A stretch of 64,000 bases of DNA. It comes from Entelurus aequoreus. Its lineage: Eukaryota; Chordata; Actinopteri; Syngnathiformes; Syngnathidae. Position 1 is the stretch's first letter. Each line of letters starts with the position of its first letter. The position numbers and the translations under genes are program-made. Location: positions 66,852,595-66,916,594 of the forward strand of contig NC_084738.1 in the NCBI RefSeq assembly GCF_033978785.1, written 5' to 3'. A model generated the notes under the pieces. It was not told where the DNA came from. It saw only the letters and a list, made by a program, of their open reading frames with translations, and did no database searches. This document shows, piece after piece, positions 1 to 12,202 of the stretch.

Positions 1-797
1 AAATTTAGAAAATTCACGCGGAAATTTTGATGGACCTGCTTTCTGTGCCCTGGATCTCTGGTCGGGGGTCGCCGGAAGCTGCCGTGTTTATTAGATGGTA
101 GAGGCTTATAGTTGGGAATTTACGGTAATACTATCAGTAATAACAGAAATTAAGTAATATTAGAATAACAAAATATAAATCTAGAAAATTCCCGTGGAAA
201 TGTTGATGGGCCTGCTAACTGTGCCCTGGATCTCTGGTCGGGGGTCACCGGAAGCTGCGGTACTTATTAGATGGTAGAGGCTTATAGTCCGGAATTTACC
301 GTAATACTATCAGTAATAACAGTATTTAAGTAATATTAGAAAAACAATATAAAACTAGAAAATTCCAGCGGAAATTTGGATGGGCCTGCTATCTGTGCCC
401 TGGATCTCTGGTCGGGGGTCGCCGGAAGCTGCCGTACTTATTAGATGGTAGAGGCTTACAGTCCGGAATTTACCGTAATACTATCAGTAATAACAGTATT
501 TAAGTAATATTAGAAAAACAATATAAAACTAGAAAATTCCAGCGGAAATTTTGATGGGCCTGCTATCTGTGCCCTGGATCTCTGGTCGGGGGTCGCCGGA
601 AGCTGCCATACTTATTAGATGGTAGAGGCTTATAGTCCGGAATTTACCGTAATACTATCAGTAATAACAGTATTTAAGTAATATTAGAAAAACAATATAA
701 AACTAGAAAATTCCAGCGGAAATTTTGATGGGCCTGCTATCTGTGCCCTGGATCTCTGGTCTGGGGTCGCCGGAAGCTGCCGTACTTATTAGATGGT
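1..797. repeat. 174-bp tandem satellite, about 4.6 copies
   Basis: The block containing CTAGAAAATTCC, GGGCCTGCTATCTGTGCCC, CTCTGGTCGGGGGTCGCCGG and TATTAGATGGTAGAGGC recurs at 181, 355, 529 and 703, exactly 174 bp apart, with a slightly diverged copy from base 1. The last copy breaks off at about 797, inside TATTAGATGGT. The array enters from the left, so its full length is unknown. Units differ by only a few bases. No coding potential is seen. Confidence 0.92.
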
Positions 798-1235
798 GCC
801 GAGTGTCTGAATCCGTGAGTTTTAGGTGTAGCTGTACAAAATGAGCCACAGAGCTAGCCTAAAACAGTAGCATGTTTACATAAAAATGCTAACACTTAGC
901 ATGTCTCACATTTCAAGTAACACGGCTGTCAAGTGTATGGCTGTGGAAATATAGAAAAAAAAATTGTAAAATTAGATGAAAAAGTTAGCATGCTTACGTT
1001 AGCTTGCTTGCAAGCTATTGTTTGCATGCTAACAGTTAACAAGTGTCAAGTACCAAGTTATATGACTCTGGGGTAAACAGTTGCAAAACTTGCTCAAAAA
1101 GTTAGCATGCTATCAGTTAGCATGTGTCACATACCGAGTTATATGACTGTACGGTGTATGGCTGTCGAATTAGAGGGGGAAAAAACGTAAAGTTAGCTAA
1201 AAAGTTGGCATGTTAATGTTAGTATGCTAATGAAT
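798..1235. repeat. Degenerate GCTAAC/GTTAGCATG-rich repeat
   Basis: Loose repeats of GTTAGCATGCT, GCTAACAGTTA, CAAGTTATATGACTGT and AAAAAGTTAGCATG spaced roughly 80-150 bp apart. It is the same kind of sequence as the arrays at 44225-47757 and 60056-60610, but more diverged. Confidence 0.7.
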
Positions 1236-1967
1236 GGGCGGTTGCATTGCAGCAGGCCCATAATAATAGATACAAACAGAAGTATTACTAACCATGTATC
1301 AATTAATACTCTTATTATTAATAAAGTGTATTGGTCCTACAGGGGAAAATGTTACTCATGTGCGGAATGTAATGGAACTTTTCTGTCATTGCACTTAAAA
1401 AGTACAAGAAAATGAGTTTCAGTCCAAGCCATCCAAGAGCAGACAGTGAGTGTACATTGTTGTTTGGACATCTGCTTGAAAAGGAAATAGAAAAAAGTGG
1501 AGCAGGTGTCCCTCCATCATCTGGAGCACAGCTGCATGCAGGATGACTCACATGCTCCTACCTTGACCAAACACACCTTCATTCTAACACGTGTTGGCTA
1601 GAAAACTATCTGGACACATAGTAGACCTCCCCCCGTCCACTTTCATGAGCACTTTGATGCTACGTTTAACTATGTATGGAATTGAAGAAAACAATCATGT
1701 TATTGCCATGCTGTTTCACTCTCCCTTCAACATAAACATCTTTTAATTCCTGTCATTTTTACGGCCTATGAATCACTACCACATGAATCTTCAACATATT
1801 CCATGTTCATTACAAAGCTCTGGGAGCCAGAACCAGTGTAACATTATAACACTTTGCTTCACCTGCTTTAAAAGATGAAATCTGGCCCCAAAAATTAGCC
1901 AACGTTATTTAAAAATGACCAGAGTTCTTGCTCTGATGCAAACAATTGATTCTGTGGAGGATGAATG
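1236..1967. other. Unassigned sequence, no gene seen
   Basis: No recognisable exon or RNA gene. A motif TTGCATTGCAGCAGGCCCAT at 1242-1261 recurs at 15689-15708. The rest looks like AT-rich intergenic DNA. Confidence 0.5.
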
Positions 1968-2116
1968 TTGTCTGTCTATCTGTGATGGCCCTGCGATGAG
2001 GTGGCGACTTGTCCAGGGTGTACCCCGCTTTCCGCCCGAATGCAGCTGGGATAGGCTCCAGCACCCCCCGCAACCCCGAGAGGGACAAGCGGTAGAAAAA
2101 GCATGGATGGATAATT
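1968..2116 (+). mobile_element. L2-type LINE 3' tail fragment
   Basis: The stretch reads GCCCTGCGATGAGGTGGCGA, CTTGTCCAGGGTGTACCCCG, then CAGCTGGGATAGGCTCCAGC and GACAAGCGGTAGAAAAAGCA, ending in ATGGATGGATA. From family knowledge this is the very common teleost L2 3' end with a TGGA-type tail. Only the tail is present and no ORF survives. Confidence 0.8.
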
Positions 2117-2193
2117 CCGACAGCTATGTTCAAATGACAAACCTCATTGAAAAATACACCACTTTTATATAGTCATTACTACAGTATATTATG

Positions 2194-2917
2194 CAGTGTT
2201 TCCCACACATTCATTTATTTGTGGCGGCCCGCCACGAAAGAATTACGTCCGCCACAAATAAAAATAAAAAAAATTAAAATTAAAATTAAAATGTTTTTTT
2301 TTTGTTTTTTTTTGTCCTGTCCAGCTTCTCAGGCAAATCATATAGTTGATGTAGATGCCCATATAGGCTGTTCAGATTTACTTTACAAAAGAGAAGTGTA
2401 GGATACTTCTCTTGTTGCCTTATTTGTATTTGACCACTACTGTTTTCTGTTTATTTGTTACTGACTGTGGTAGGACACCTCTGCCTCTGTTTCACTTTAT
2501 GTTGCTGGTAAATAATATGGTTGTAGTAGTAGGCTAAAGTTAAATTATTTAGTATGCACTAATTAAAGGGGCAGAGCTTTAAGAGACATTTTAGCTTTTA
2601 TATTTTATAAGATATATTTTTTGTAAGAATCACAATTAATAAATATATTTCAGTGAATAACTTATTGTTCAAATCTGTATATAAATATGTACATAAAGTG
2701 TTGTAATTATATTGTAAAATGGATGGATGGATGGATGGATGGACGTTTAAAACAAAACGGTTATTATTAATTAGTAAGTACACATTTTTTGAGCCTTTTT
2801 AGAGAAAATCATATCATTGTAGTAAATTATGCAAATTAATCGATGATGTCATGGTGACCACGCCCATAGCCACGCCCCCACCGCCACAGGTATCTTGGCA
2901 GTTTATGGGAAACACTG
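2194..2917. mobile_element. Non-autonomous hAT-like element with a 5-bp duplication
   Basis: The left end reads CAGTGTTTCCCACACATTC and the right end, read inward, CAGTGTTTCCCATAAACTG. Both ends then share TGTGGCGG. The 5 bases TTATG occur immediately outside each end (2189-2193 and 2918-2922). CAG...CTG termini fit hAT. The 5-bp duplication, rather than 8 bp, points to a hAT5-like group. The interior has no transposase and contains an (ATGG)n run at 2719-2743. Confidence 0.7.
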
Positions 2918-2920
2918 TTA

Positions 2921-3122
2921 TGTGTTTGGAGGTGGGAGGAGCCTATCACCAGGTGCATGTCTTTGGAGGTGGGAGGAAGCCGGAGTACCCGGAGAGGACC
3001 CACGCAGTCACGGGGAGAACATGCAAACTCCACACAGAAAGATCCAGAGCCCGGTATTGAACTCAGGACTACTCAGGACCTTCGTATTGTGAGGCACATG
3101 CACTAACCCCTGTGCCACCCGT
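2921..3122 (-). mobile_element. L2-type LINE 3' region fragment, reversed
   Basis: Read on the minus strand it contains GGGTTAGTGCATGTGCCTCA, GTGGAGTTTGCATGTTCTCC, CCGTGACTGCGTGGGT and CTTCCTCCCACCTCCAAAGA. These are the usual words of the fish L2 3' untranslated region. It abuts the hAT-like element on its right. Confidence 0.75.
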
Positions 3123-3290
3123 ATATATGATAATTTTGTAATGATAAAATAGCACGTAGCATCCTCCTGAAATTAGCATGTAGCGTGTAGGACACTGGCA
3201 CATGTAGATACATACTTAAGAGTTTAGGGCAGGTGTGTCCAAACTACGGCCCACTGGCGTTTTCAGTTTGGCGCGCGAGGCTTCACAATT

Positions 3291-4443
3291 TACAGTATTT
3301 TTCGGACTATAAAGCGCACTTGAAATCCTTTCATTTTCTAAAAAAAACGACAGTGCGCCTAATGTATGGAATAATTCTGGTTGTGCTTACCAACCTCGAA
3401 GCTATTTTATTTGGTACATGGTGTAATGATAAGTGTGACCAGTAGATGGCAGTCACACATAAGAGATACGACTTAAGTAAACAACACCAACATTTTATAT
3501 GTTCCATTGAAAACATAGAACATTACACACGGCGCTCAAAAATCTATCAAAATGTTTTAAGTAGGACTTTGGTAAGCTATGAAGCCCCACCGCTTGATGG
3601 ATTGTCGGCGCAGTAAACATGGGAGTATTATTATGGTGTGTGTATAAGGTAAGACATTATTTGGCGTTTTGTTTCACAATATTATGCAAAAGCAACTTTT
3701 CTTACCTTTTGGTACCTGCTGATGTGTATTTGGGATCTGCATAAGTCCTGAAAATGTGCGCGTGTCCGCCTTTGGAGTCTGTGCCGACACCGTAGTCGAT
3801 AATCTTCTTTTTGTCTATCTTCTTGTTATGTGACATTCATCTTCCACTGTTGATTTCTAATATAAAGTAGTGTAAAGTTCTTATTTATATCTGTCAGTAA
3901 ACTCACCATGAAAGCACTAAAACACACCGGTGTAGTGAGTAGACATTATTCACCGAAGGAACTTTAGTTATTAGAGAGTTCCGGTCAGACGCTTTTTTCA
4001 CGGGACACATTTCGGGCGTTGTTGTTGCACTAGTGAGCCACGGATGAGGAGATGCTGCTCCGTTATTGATTGAAGTAAAGTCTGAATGTCATTAAAAAAG
4101 TTAGCGCCATCTTTTGACACTTCTTCCACTCCCGTCCTTGCACGCTACACCGCTACAACAATGATGGCGGGGAGAAGACGCTGTCGAAGTGGAGGCATGT
4201 AAATAAGACCGCCCACAAAACGGCGCATCCTGAAGCGACTTGAAGATGATGTGTAAAACATCATCTATGCAACATTTTGAGCAAAGAACCACCATTACAT
4301 GTTATGTAGACCACAAGGAAGTCTTTTACATTTAGAAAATAATCTGACTCCTTTAATGCGCCTTATAATCTGGTGCGCCTTTTGTATGAAAAAAGACCTA
4401 ACTCGACCCACTCATCGGCAGTGCACCTTATAAAATACGGTAA
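3291..4443. mobile_element. TIR DNA transposon, GTATTTTTCGGACTATAA family, copy 1
   Basis: The left end reads ACAGTATTTTTCGGACTATA then AAGCGCACTTGAA. The right end, read inward, begins ACCGTATTTTATAAGGTGCA. Inner blocks such as GACCAGTAGATGGCAGTCAC and CTTCTTCCACTCCCGTCCTT are shared with the copy at 10149-11313. A TA on either side is compatible with a TA target duplication, but two bases prove little. No intact transposase is present. An antisense ORF of about 64 codons at 4101-4295 is partly shared by both copies. Confidence 0.75.
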
Positions 4444-4692
4444 CTTAGGTACCCCAGCTTTAAGTGCTGGTGACAAACCAACGCCAACATAATTCAAAAT
4501 CATCAGTCGAATCATAAGTTTCGACCGTTGCCAAACTTAATTGTAAAATAAACTACTTTTAAAAATGCTCCTTTGTATTGGGATTCAGTTTTAGAGTTTC
4601 TCCGCATGAGTCGATTTTATTCACGTCCAGCGTTGCATTAAGTGCATCTGGCTGCTCCTCTTCCTAAAGTTCACCCTTGGGTCACACGTTAT

Positions 4693-4816
<124 letters not shown>

Positions 4817-4984
4817 CATGTTGCAGGGGACATGCTCACCCCTCAGGGTATAGTTAGAGTACTTTAGATCTCTCTCGTTACATTGTGTTTCCTGGAACAG
4901 TTAACATTACACACAAACACAACCTGGCAGTCAGGGATACTTTGATGACAAGTTGGGCAATAAGTCAAACGTGTTCAATTAAGG

Positions 4985-5859
4985 CAGGGGTGTCCAAACT
5001 TTTTCCACTGAGGGCCGCACACGGAAAAAAAAATGTTTTACCTTTAGGGCTCCTGGGGCCCATAAAGGGTCAAGTCAAATTATATTTTTTCAATTTTTAT
5101 TTAACGCTTACAATAAATCTGTATATCAACCTCAGGTTACTATAAAGTAAAAAAAAAAAAAAAAGCCTTATGCCTTTTCTGCCAAAGACAATTTTGTTTG
5201 TTTTTTTATAGTAAAACTGAAATATGCAGTATTTGGACAATTGTGAAGTAATTGGAGCCCTGAAAAGATCAATAATGCAGGACACCATTGATTTTATTTT
5301 CATTATTATATTTGATTAATCACAGTGAAAAGATAAATACAATCCCACTAAATATCTTTGGGATCCAAAAGGTCCCCCACTCATAAAGTGATACATTTTT
5401 ATTATTATTTGTTTTACTTTCATGACTTAAGTTACGAGATCAACTTCAGATATATCTGTCGATTTTACGTTTGAACTATTATTTTTGTTTGTTTTATGCT
5501 CTTTTGTCAAAGAAAACTTTGATGTTTTTATACGGCAACCACACAATATATGCAATATTTTTTCCACATAAAACATTTTAATGTGAAATATTTGAAGTAC
5601 TTGGAGCCTTGAATAAGTCAATAATTCATTATAACATAGATTTTTTGCCTTTTTTTTTTTCTTTGAGCAATGGCAAAAAAAAGGAAAATAAAGATAGACA
5701 GCCTGCATGGCAGCTTTGTGTCAACATTGCAAATTTTTTCTAGTTAGATTTCACCTCATTCCACTTTTTTAATGTTTTTTTGATCTTTGCAATAGCATTT
5801 CCAGAATGTGTGGCGGGCCGGTAAACAATTAGCTGCGGGCCGCACTTTGGACACCCCTG
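4985..5859. mobile_element. Non-autonomous hAT element with perfect 8-bp TSD
   Basis: The left end reads CAGGGGTGTCCAAACTTTTT and the right end, read inward, CAGGGGTGTCCAAAGTGCGG. Both then carry GGGCCGCA or CGGCCCGC words. The 8 bases AATTAAGG lie directly outside both ends (4977-4984 and 5860-5867), the hAT hallmark. The interior is AT-rich, has no transposase and is about 875 bp long. Confidence 0.92.
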
Positions 5860-5867
5860 AATTAAGG

Positions 5868-6744
5868 CATCAAGTGACAAAGGCACTAACATTTTACTTT
5901 TTAATAATCTCATTTTAACGGTCAGTTTTGTCAGTCACACATTCACTAAAAATCAAGCCTTAGTTGCCACACCAGATGACCATCTTGTGTTACTCCATGT
6001 CCTCCTTCCATGAAGTTGTTGTTGCGCACTTACTTACACTAAGCGTTCCCCTCCCCCCAGTGAGCCGACTACCCTAAAACAAATATGGTCGGACGTTGAC
6101 GATAAAGGATGCTAAAGATGGACGAGAACGGTGCTCTGACACTGTGTTTATTAGTCCTTCCTCACGCTATACAGGCATGTATGTTTGTGTGTGTGTATCA
6201 CAATATTTGTTCAGTACCACACATCTGCAGCCATGTAGTTATTTTTTGTTTATACTGTTGTAGTTTGTTTTGATTCTCTTGCTACTGCCTGTTGGTTGAA
6301 TTATGAGACGCCTTAACTCAACCTATGTGTTCCTCTTCTACTCCTTGAATATAAATGACATACTAAATATACTTGTGTATATTTAAAATATACAAATTAT
6401 TGGTATGCACATGTTTTAAATACAGCATTTTTCTCAATATATGTTACTTATTTTAAAAAAAATAATTTAAATATAAATAATAAATTTTGAAAAATACATC
6501 CAAAAATAAAAATAAATATACCTATTTTTTTCTCTCAAAAGTACAAATTTTTCTTGAAATTATTACCTCATTACTTTATTCACATAGTATTATGATTTTA
6601 AGGTCCTGATAATCTTGCCAAGGTTTTTGTTTTGCTAAAAATATATTATATTTCTCTCAAGAAAACACAGCTTTCCCCAAAAACTAAAGTACCTTTTTTG
6701 ACAAAAAATATTATGATTTAGTTCTTTGTTATACGATTTTATTC
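5868..6744. other. AT-rich intergenic stretch, no gene seen
   Basis: No exon, RNA gene or recognised repeat was found. It ends in AT-rich DNA just before the TTAA insertion site of element A. Confidence 0.5.
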
Positions 6745-7797
6745 TTAAAGGCCTACTGAAAGCCACTACTACCGACCACGCAGTCTGATAGTTTATATAT
6801 CAAAGATGAAAGTTGTAGGTGGGATCGGTGTATTAGCGGCTGGCTGCAGCAACACAACCAGGAGGACTTTGAGATGGATAGCAGACGTGCTAGCCGCCGA
6901 CCTCACCTTGACTTCCTCCGTCTCCGGGCCGCCGACCGCATCTATGATTGGGTGAAGTCCTTCGTCGCTCCGTCGATCGCTGGAACGCAGGTGAGCACAG
7001 GTGTTGATGAGCAGATGAGGGCTGGCTGGCGTAGCTGGATAGCTAATGTTTTTAGCATAGCTCTGTGAGGTCCCGTTGCTAAGTTAGCTTCAATGGCGTC
7101 GTTAGCAACAGCATTGTTAAGCTTCGCCAGCCTTGAAAGCATTAACCGTGTAGTTACATGTCCATGGTTTAATAGTATTGTTGATTTTCTGTCTATCCTT
7201 CCAGTCAGGGGTTTATTTCTTTTGTTTCTATCTGCATGTAAGCCCGATGCTATCACGTTAGCTCCGTAGCTAAAGAGCTTCGCCGATGTATTGTCGTGGA
7301 GATAAAAGTCACTGTGAATGTCCATTTCGCGTTCTCGACTCTCATTTTCAAGAGGATATAGTATCCGAGGTGGACTAAAATACAAATCTGTGATCCACAA
7401 TAGAAAAAGGAGAAAGTGTGGAATCCAATGAGCCAGCTTGTACCTAAGTTACGGTCAGAGCGAAAAAAGATACGTCCTGCACTGCACTCTAGTCCTTCAC
7501 TCTTACGTTCCTCATCCACAAATCTTTCATCCTCGCTCAAATTAATGGGGTAATCGTCGCTTTCTCGGTCCGAATCGCTCTCGCTGCATTGTAAACAATG
7601 GGGAAATGTGAGGAGCCTTTCAACCTGTGACGTCACGCTACTTCCGGTACAGGCAAGGCTTTTTTTATCAGCGACCAAAAGTTGCAAACTTTATCGTCGA
7701 TGTTCTCTACTAAATCCTTTCAGCAAAAATATGGCAATATCGCGAAATGATCAAGTATGACACAGAATGGATCTGCTATCCCCGTTTAAATAAAAAC
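6745..7797 (+). mobile_element. TTAA-target DNA transposon family, copy A, right end lost
   Basis: It starts at TTAA (6745-6748), then AGGCCTACTGAAAGCCACTA. The body continues to CTGCTATCCCCGTTTAAATA and stops at about 7797 before the expected right terminal repeat. On the plus strand a reading frame includes CISGWLQQHNQEDFEMDSRR and runs to a donor-like CAG/GTGAGCAC at about 6991. On the minus strand a frame at 7253-7687 includes DDYPINLSEDERFVDE. It groups with copy C because both carry a segment starting GRIFFRSDRNLGTSWLIGFH. Confidence 0.75.
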
Positions 7798-8410
7798 AAG
7801 GGGGAGGGGGGATCTGAGACTGGTAATTATTGTGTTTCTAATGTAATAACCAGCAATAAAGACAATTTTTTCTCCTAAAAGTACAACTTTTTCCAACCAC
7901 AATATGCTTTAAAAAATAGAAATTCCTCCCAATGATGAACCAATATTTTTTTCAATATGCAAATTTCTCCATAACTGAACAAAAATGTTCACTAAAAATG
8001 TTATTGTTAATTGTTATTGTAGTTTTCCCCACAAACTAGTTTATTTTTCTTCACTAAATAAATGATTTCATCTTTAGGTTCAGATTTTTTTTTTGAGGGA
8101 GGCCTAGTGTTGATAGTAAACCAAATACTGCCTTCTCAATCCCGTTCCTACTGTATTTCTTGCCTTTGTGTCACTCGAACCCTTTTTCTGATGAACATTC
8201 TACACCAGCTGGAATTAAGTTGTCACTTTGACTTTGGATTCCAAAGCAGGTTTTCCATTAGTTTGTTGGTAAACAACGATAATAATAATAAAAAAATGGA
8301 AACAGTGTAATATTATCATGAAGCGGCTCTTCAAGGGCTTTGCTATCTGCGATGTGGCCCACCATGAAAATGAGTTTGACGCCCTTGTTTTAGTGCTTAT
8401 TTTTATGTGC
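7798..8410. other. Unassigned AT-rich sequence
   Basis: No coding exon or clear element. A G-rich run (7800-7811) marks the broken end of copy A. Confidence 0.5.
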
Positions 8411-10101
8411 TTAAAGGCCTACTGAAATGAATTTTTTTTATTTAAACGGGGATAGCAGATCTATTCTATGTGTCATACTTGATCATTTCGCGATATTGCC
8501 ATATTTTTGCTGAAAGGATTTAGTATAGAACAACGACGATAAAGATTGCAACTTTTGGTATCTGATAAAAAAAAGGCTTGCACCTACCGGAAGTAGCGTG
8601 ACGTAGTCAGTTGAACATATACGCAAAGTTCCCTATTGTTTACAATGATGGCCGCATGAAGTGAGAGAGATTCGGACCGAGAAAGCGACAATTTCCCCAT
8701 TAATTTGAGCGAGGATGAAAGATTTGTGGATGAGTAAAGTGCAAGTGAAGGACTAGTGGGGAGTTGAAGCTATTCAGATAGGGAAGATGCTGTGAGAGCC
8801 GGGGGTGACCTGATATTCAGCTGGGAATGACTACAACAGTAAATAAACACAAGACATATATATACTCTATTAGCCACAACACAACCAGGCTTATATTTAA
8901 TATGCCACAAATTAATCCTGCATAAAAACACCTGCGTGTTTGTTATGCTAGCTCCTAGCTCCTCTGCTAGCTCCTAGCTCCATAGAACACGCCAATACAA
9001 TTCAAACACCTGATCAACACACACAATCACTCAGCCCAAAAGACCGTTCACCTAACCCAAGGTTCATAAAGCTTATATATTTTTTAAAAGTTAAGTACGT
9101 GACGCGCACATACGGTCAAGCTATCAAATGTTTAGCAGCCAAGGCTGCATACTCACGGTACCTGGCATTCAGCTGGGAATGACTACAACAGTAAATAAAC
9201 ACAAGACATATATATACTCTATTAGCCACAACATAACCAGGCTTATATTTAATATGCCACAAATTAATCCTGCATAAAAACACCTGCGTGTTTGTTATGC
9301 TAGCTCCTAGCTCCTATGCTAGCTCCTAGCTCCATAGAACACGCCAATACAATTCAAACACCTGATCAACACACACAATCATTCAGCCCAAAAGACCGTT
9401 CACCTAACCCAAGGTTCATAAAGCTTATATATTTTAAAAAAGTTACGTACATACGCAAAAAAAAGTTGCGCACATACGGTCAAGCGATCAAATGTTTAGA
9501 AGCCAAAGCTGCATACTCACAGTAGCACGTCTGCGTCTTTGTCATCCAAATCAAAGTAATCCTGGTAAGAGTCTGTGTTGTCCCAGTTCTCTACAGGCGT
9601 CTGTGTATCGAAGTCAAAAGTCCTCCTGGTTAGAGTCTCTGTTATCCGAGTTCTTCCATCTTGACTGCATCTTTCGGGAATGTAAACAAAGAAGCGCCGG
9701 CTGTGTACTGTTGTTGCTGACTACGTTCGAAAAATACGTCCATTTCGCACCGACAACTTTCTTCTTTGCTTGCTCAGCTTCCTTCTCCATAATGCAATGA
9801 ACATGATTGCAACAGATTCACGAACACAGATATCCAGAATACTGTGGAATTATGAAATGAAAACAGAGCTTTTTCGTATTGGCTTCAATGTGGAAGGCAT
9901 ACCCGTGTTCGCCGGGCTACGTCACGCGCATACGTCATCCTCAGAGGCGTTTCGAACCGGAAGTTTAGCGGCAAATTTAAAATGTCACTTTATAAGTTAA
10001 CCCGGCCGTATTGGCATGTGTTATAATGTTAAGATTTCATCATTGATATATAAACTATCAGACTGCGTGGTCGGTAGTAGTGGGTTTCAGTAGGCCTTTA
10101 A
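8411..10101 (+). mobile_element. TTAA-target DNA transposon family, copy B, with internal duplication
   Basis: TTAA occurs at both borders (8411-8414 and 10098-10101). Termini are AGGCCTACTGAAATGAATTT and, read inward from the right, AGGCCTACTGAAACCCACTA. A 352-bp segment starting CAGCTGGGAATGACTACAAC at 8818 repeats in tandem at 9170. Copy E has only one such segment and otherwise matches closely in reverse orientation. The inward-facing ORFs carry stop codons here. Confidence 0.85.
8818..9521. repeat. 352-bp tandem duplication inside copy B
   Basis: Two direct copies, 8818-9169 and 9170-9521, share TAAATAAACACAAGACATAT, ACCTGATCAACACACACAAT and TTCATAAAGCTTATATATTT. They differ by a few substitutions and small indels. 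Confidence 0.88.
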
Positions 10102-10148
10102 GTTTTACTCTCATTGATTCCTGTTAAAAATCAAGCTTCTCTTTTAGT

Positions 10149-11313
10149 ACCGTATTTTCCGAACTATAAGACGCACTAAAAATCTTTTTTCTTCTTCTCA
10201 AAACTCGACATTTTGGTTTTGCTTACCGACCTCGAAGCTATTTTATTTGTTACATGGTGTAATGATAAGTGTGACCAGTAGATGGCAGTCACATATAAGA
10301 GATATGTGTAGACTGCAATATGACTCAAGTAAACAACACCAAAATTTTATATGTTCCATTGAAAATATAGAACATTACACACGGCGCTCAAAAATCTATC
10401 AAAATGTTTTAGTACGACTTTGGTAAGCTATGAAGCCGCACCGCTTGATGGATTGTCGGCGCATACAAGTATTATTATGGTGTGTGTAAAAAGTAAGACA
10501 TATTATCTGGCGTTTTGTTTCACAATATTATGCAAAACCAACTTTTCTTACCTTCTGGTACCTGCTGATGTGTATTTGGGATCTGCATTAATCCTGAAAA
10601 ATTGCGCGCGTCTGCCTTAGTAGTCTGTGCCGACACCGTAGTCGATAATCTTCTTTTTCTCTAACTTCTTGTTATGTGACATTCATCCTCCACTCTTACC
10701 ATTTCTAATATAAAGTAGTGTAAAGTTCTTACTTATATCTGTCAGTAAACTCCCCATGAAAGCACTAAAACATACCGGTGTAGTGAGTTTACATTATTCA
10801 CCCAAGGAACTTTAGTTATTCGAGAGCTCTGGTCGGACGTATTTTCACGGGACACATTTCGGGTGTTGTTGTTGCACTTGTGAGCCACGGATGAGGAGAT
10901 GCTGCTCCGTTATTGATTGAAGTAAAGTCTGAATGTCATTAAAACAGTTAGCGCCATCTTTTGACACTTCTTCCACTCCCGTCCTTGCACGCTACACCGC
11001 TACAACAAAGATGACGCTGACGGAGGTGAGTCACGTAAATAAGAGCGCCCACAAAACGGCGCATCCTGAAGCAACTGTCAGAAAGCGACTTGAAGATGAT
11101 GTGTAAAACATCATCTATGCAACATTTTGAGCAAAGAACCACCATTACATGTTATGTAGACCACAAGGAAGTCTTTTACATTTAGAAACAAATCATAATA
11201 ATATGACTCCTTTAATGCGCCTTATAACCAGTGCGCCTTATATATGAAAAAAAGACCTCAAATAGGCAGTGCGCCTTATAATTCTGTGCGCCTTATGGTC
11301 CGGAAAATACTGT
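10149..11313. mobile_element. TIR DNA transposon, GTATTTTCCGAACTATAA family, copy 2
   Basis: The left end reads ACCGTATTTTCCGAACTATA then AGACGCAC. The right end, read inward, reads CAGTATTTTCCGGACCATAA then GGCGCAC. It shares most of its interior with copy 1 at 3291-4443, including GACCAGTAGATGGCAGTCAC. The antisense ORF at 10948-11145 parallels the copy 1 ORF at its first 20 codons and last 15. No obvious transposase is seen. Confidence 0.75.
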
Positions 11314-11579
11314 TTGTTTTGTAATTTCATTTGCGTGGCGATACATATTCTGCGAGTGCAGCAAACATTGTTTTCCAGACACTTGGGATGCATCTGTCAT
11401 GTGGATGTTTTTTTTTTTGGAGAGTTACTTTTTGGGGGGACGATTGTGTTAACAAAGGGTGAATCATCCCGCCCTCCACTCTTATTGTAAATATTTGAGG
11501 TGGATTGTTGACATGAAGATAACACCGACTAATGGATGTGCGAGGCAGAGAAAAGCCGCTGAGGAGGAAGATGTCGAGG

Positions 11580-11580
<1 letters not shown>
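11314..11580. other. Unassigned sequence
   Basis: Mixed-composition DNA between the TIR element and the TG repeat, with no supported feature. Confidence 0.4.

Positions 11581-11651
<71 letters not shown>
11581..11651. repeat. (TG)n microsatellite, about 35 units
   Basis: Pure TG dinucleotides. The poly-His/Thr and poly-Val/Cys ORFs across it are artefacts. Confidence 0.96.
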
Positions 11652-11654
<3 letters not shown>

Positions 11655-12202
11655 ATGAGGAGTGGGAGTAGGGAGGCAGGGCCGTGACATCACAGCATGG
11701 GGGGGTTGTGAATGAAAAGGTGATAAGAAAGAAGGGCGAATAAAGATGGAGAAGTGATAAAACCCCAAAGAAAGTGTAGTTTGACACTTTCACCTCTCGT
11801 GTCTTTTGGCTGTCCATCTGGGTGCGTGGAAATGTAGGGGGCGGGGGGAAGCGAGGGGAGTACGGAACATATTTCCAGTGTTTAGTTTGGGATTCTATCA
11901 ATATTGATAAAAGTCTCCACAGAGCTGCTTTCAGACTTTCATTCTGAGAAAAAGAGGCACTTTATAATACACAACTTAAATTTCTAATGACGCAGGAAAA
12001 GGTCGTCGGACAATCGGCCTTCAAATTTGTTATTTTTTGCCTCTCTGACTCACTATTCCACCTCTCTGGGCACACCTGCACACTCGGCCAGCATTTGTTA
12101 CTGTTTAAAAGACGCATCTTCCCATATAAAAGCATCATAAAGAGGGAATTATTCTGTTACGGAGTCAAACTGCAACCAGAGTCACAACATCACAACTAGC
12201 AC
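11652..12202. other. Single-copy-looking sequence, no gene seen
   Basis: Mixed-composition DNA without obvious repeat words. No splice-bounded ORF could be supported. It may be ordinary intergenic DNA. Confidence 0.4.

Noticed and set aside
4101..4295. Conserved antisense ORF in both GTATTTTC TIR elements
   Set aside because: First and last parts match between copies, but the middle differs by indels and shows no transposase motif. Shared because the elements are related, not shown to be coding.
6942..7400. 152-codon minus-strand ORF in transposon copy A
   Set aside because: It overlaps the exon-like plus-strand frame and the family's non-coding interior; no conservation in the same frame in copy C.
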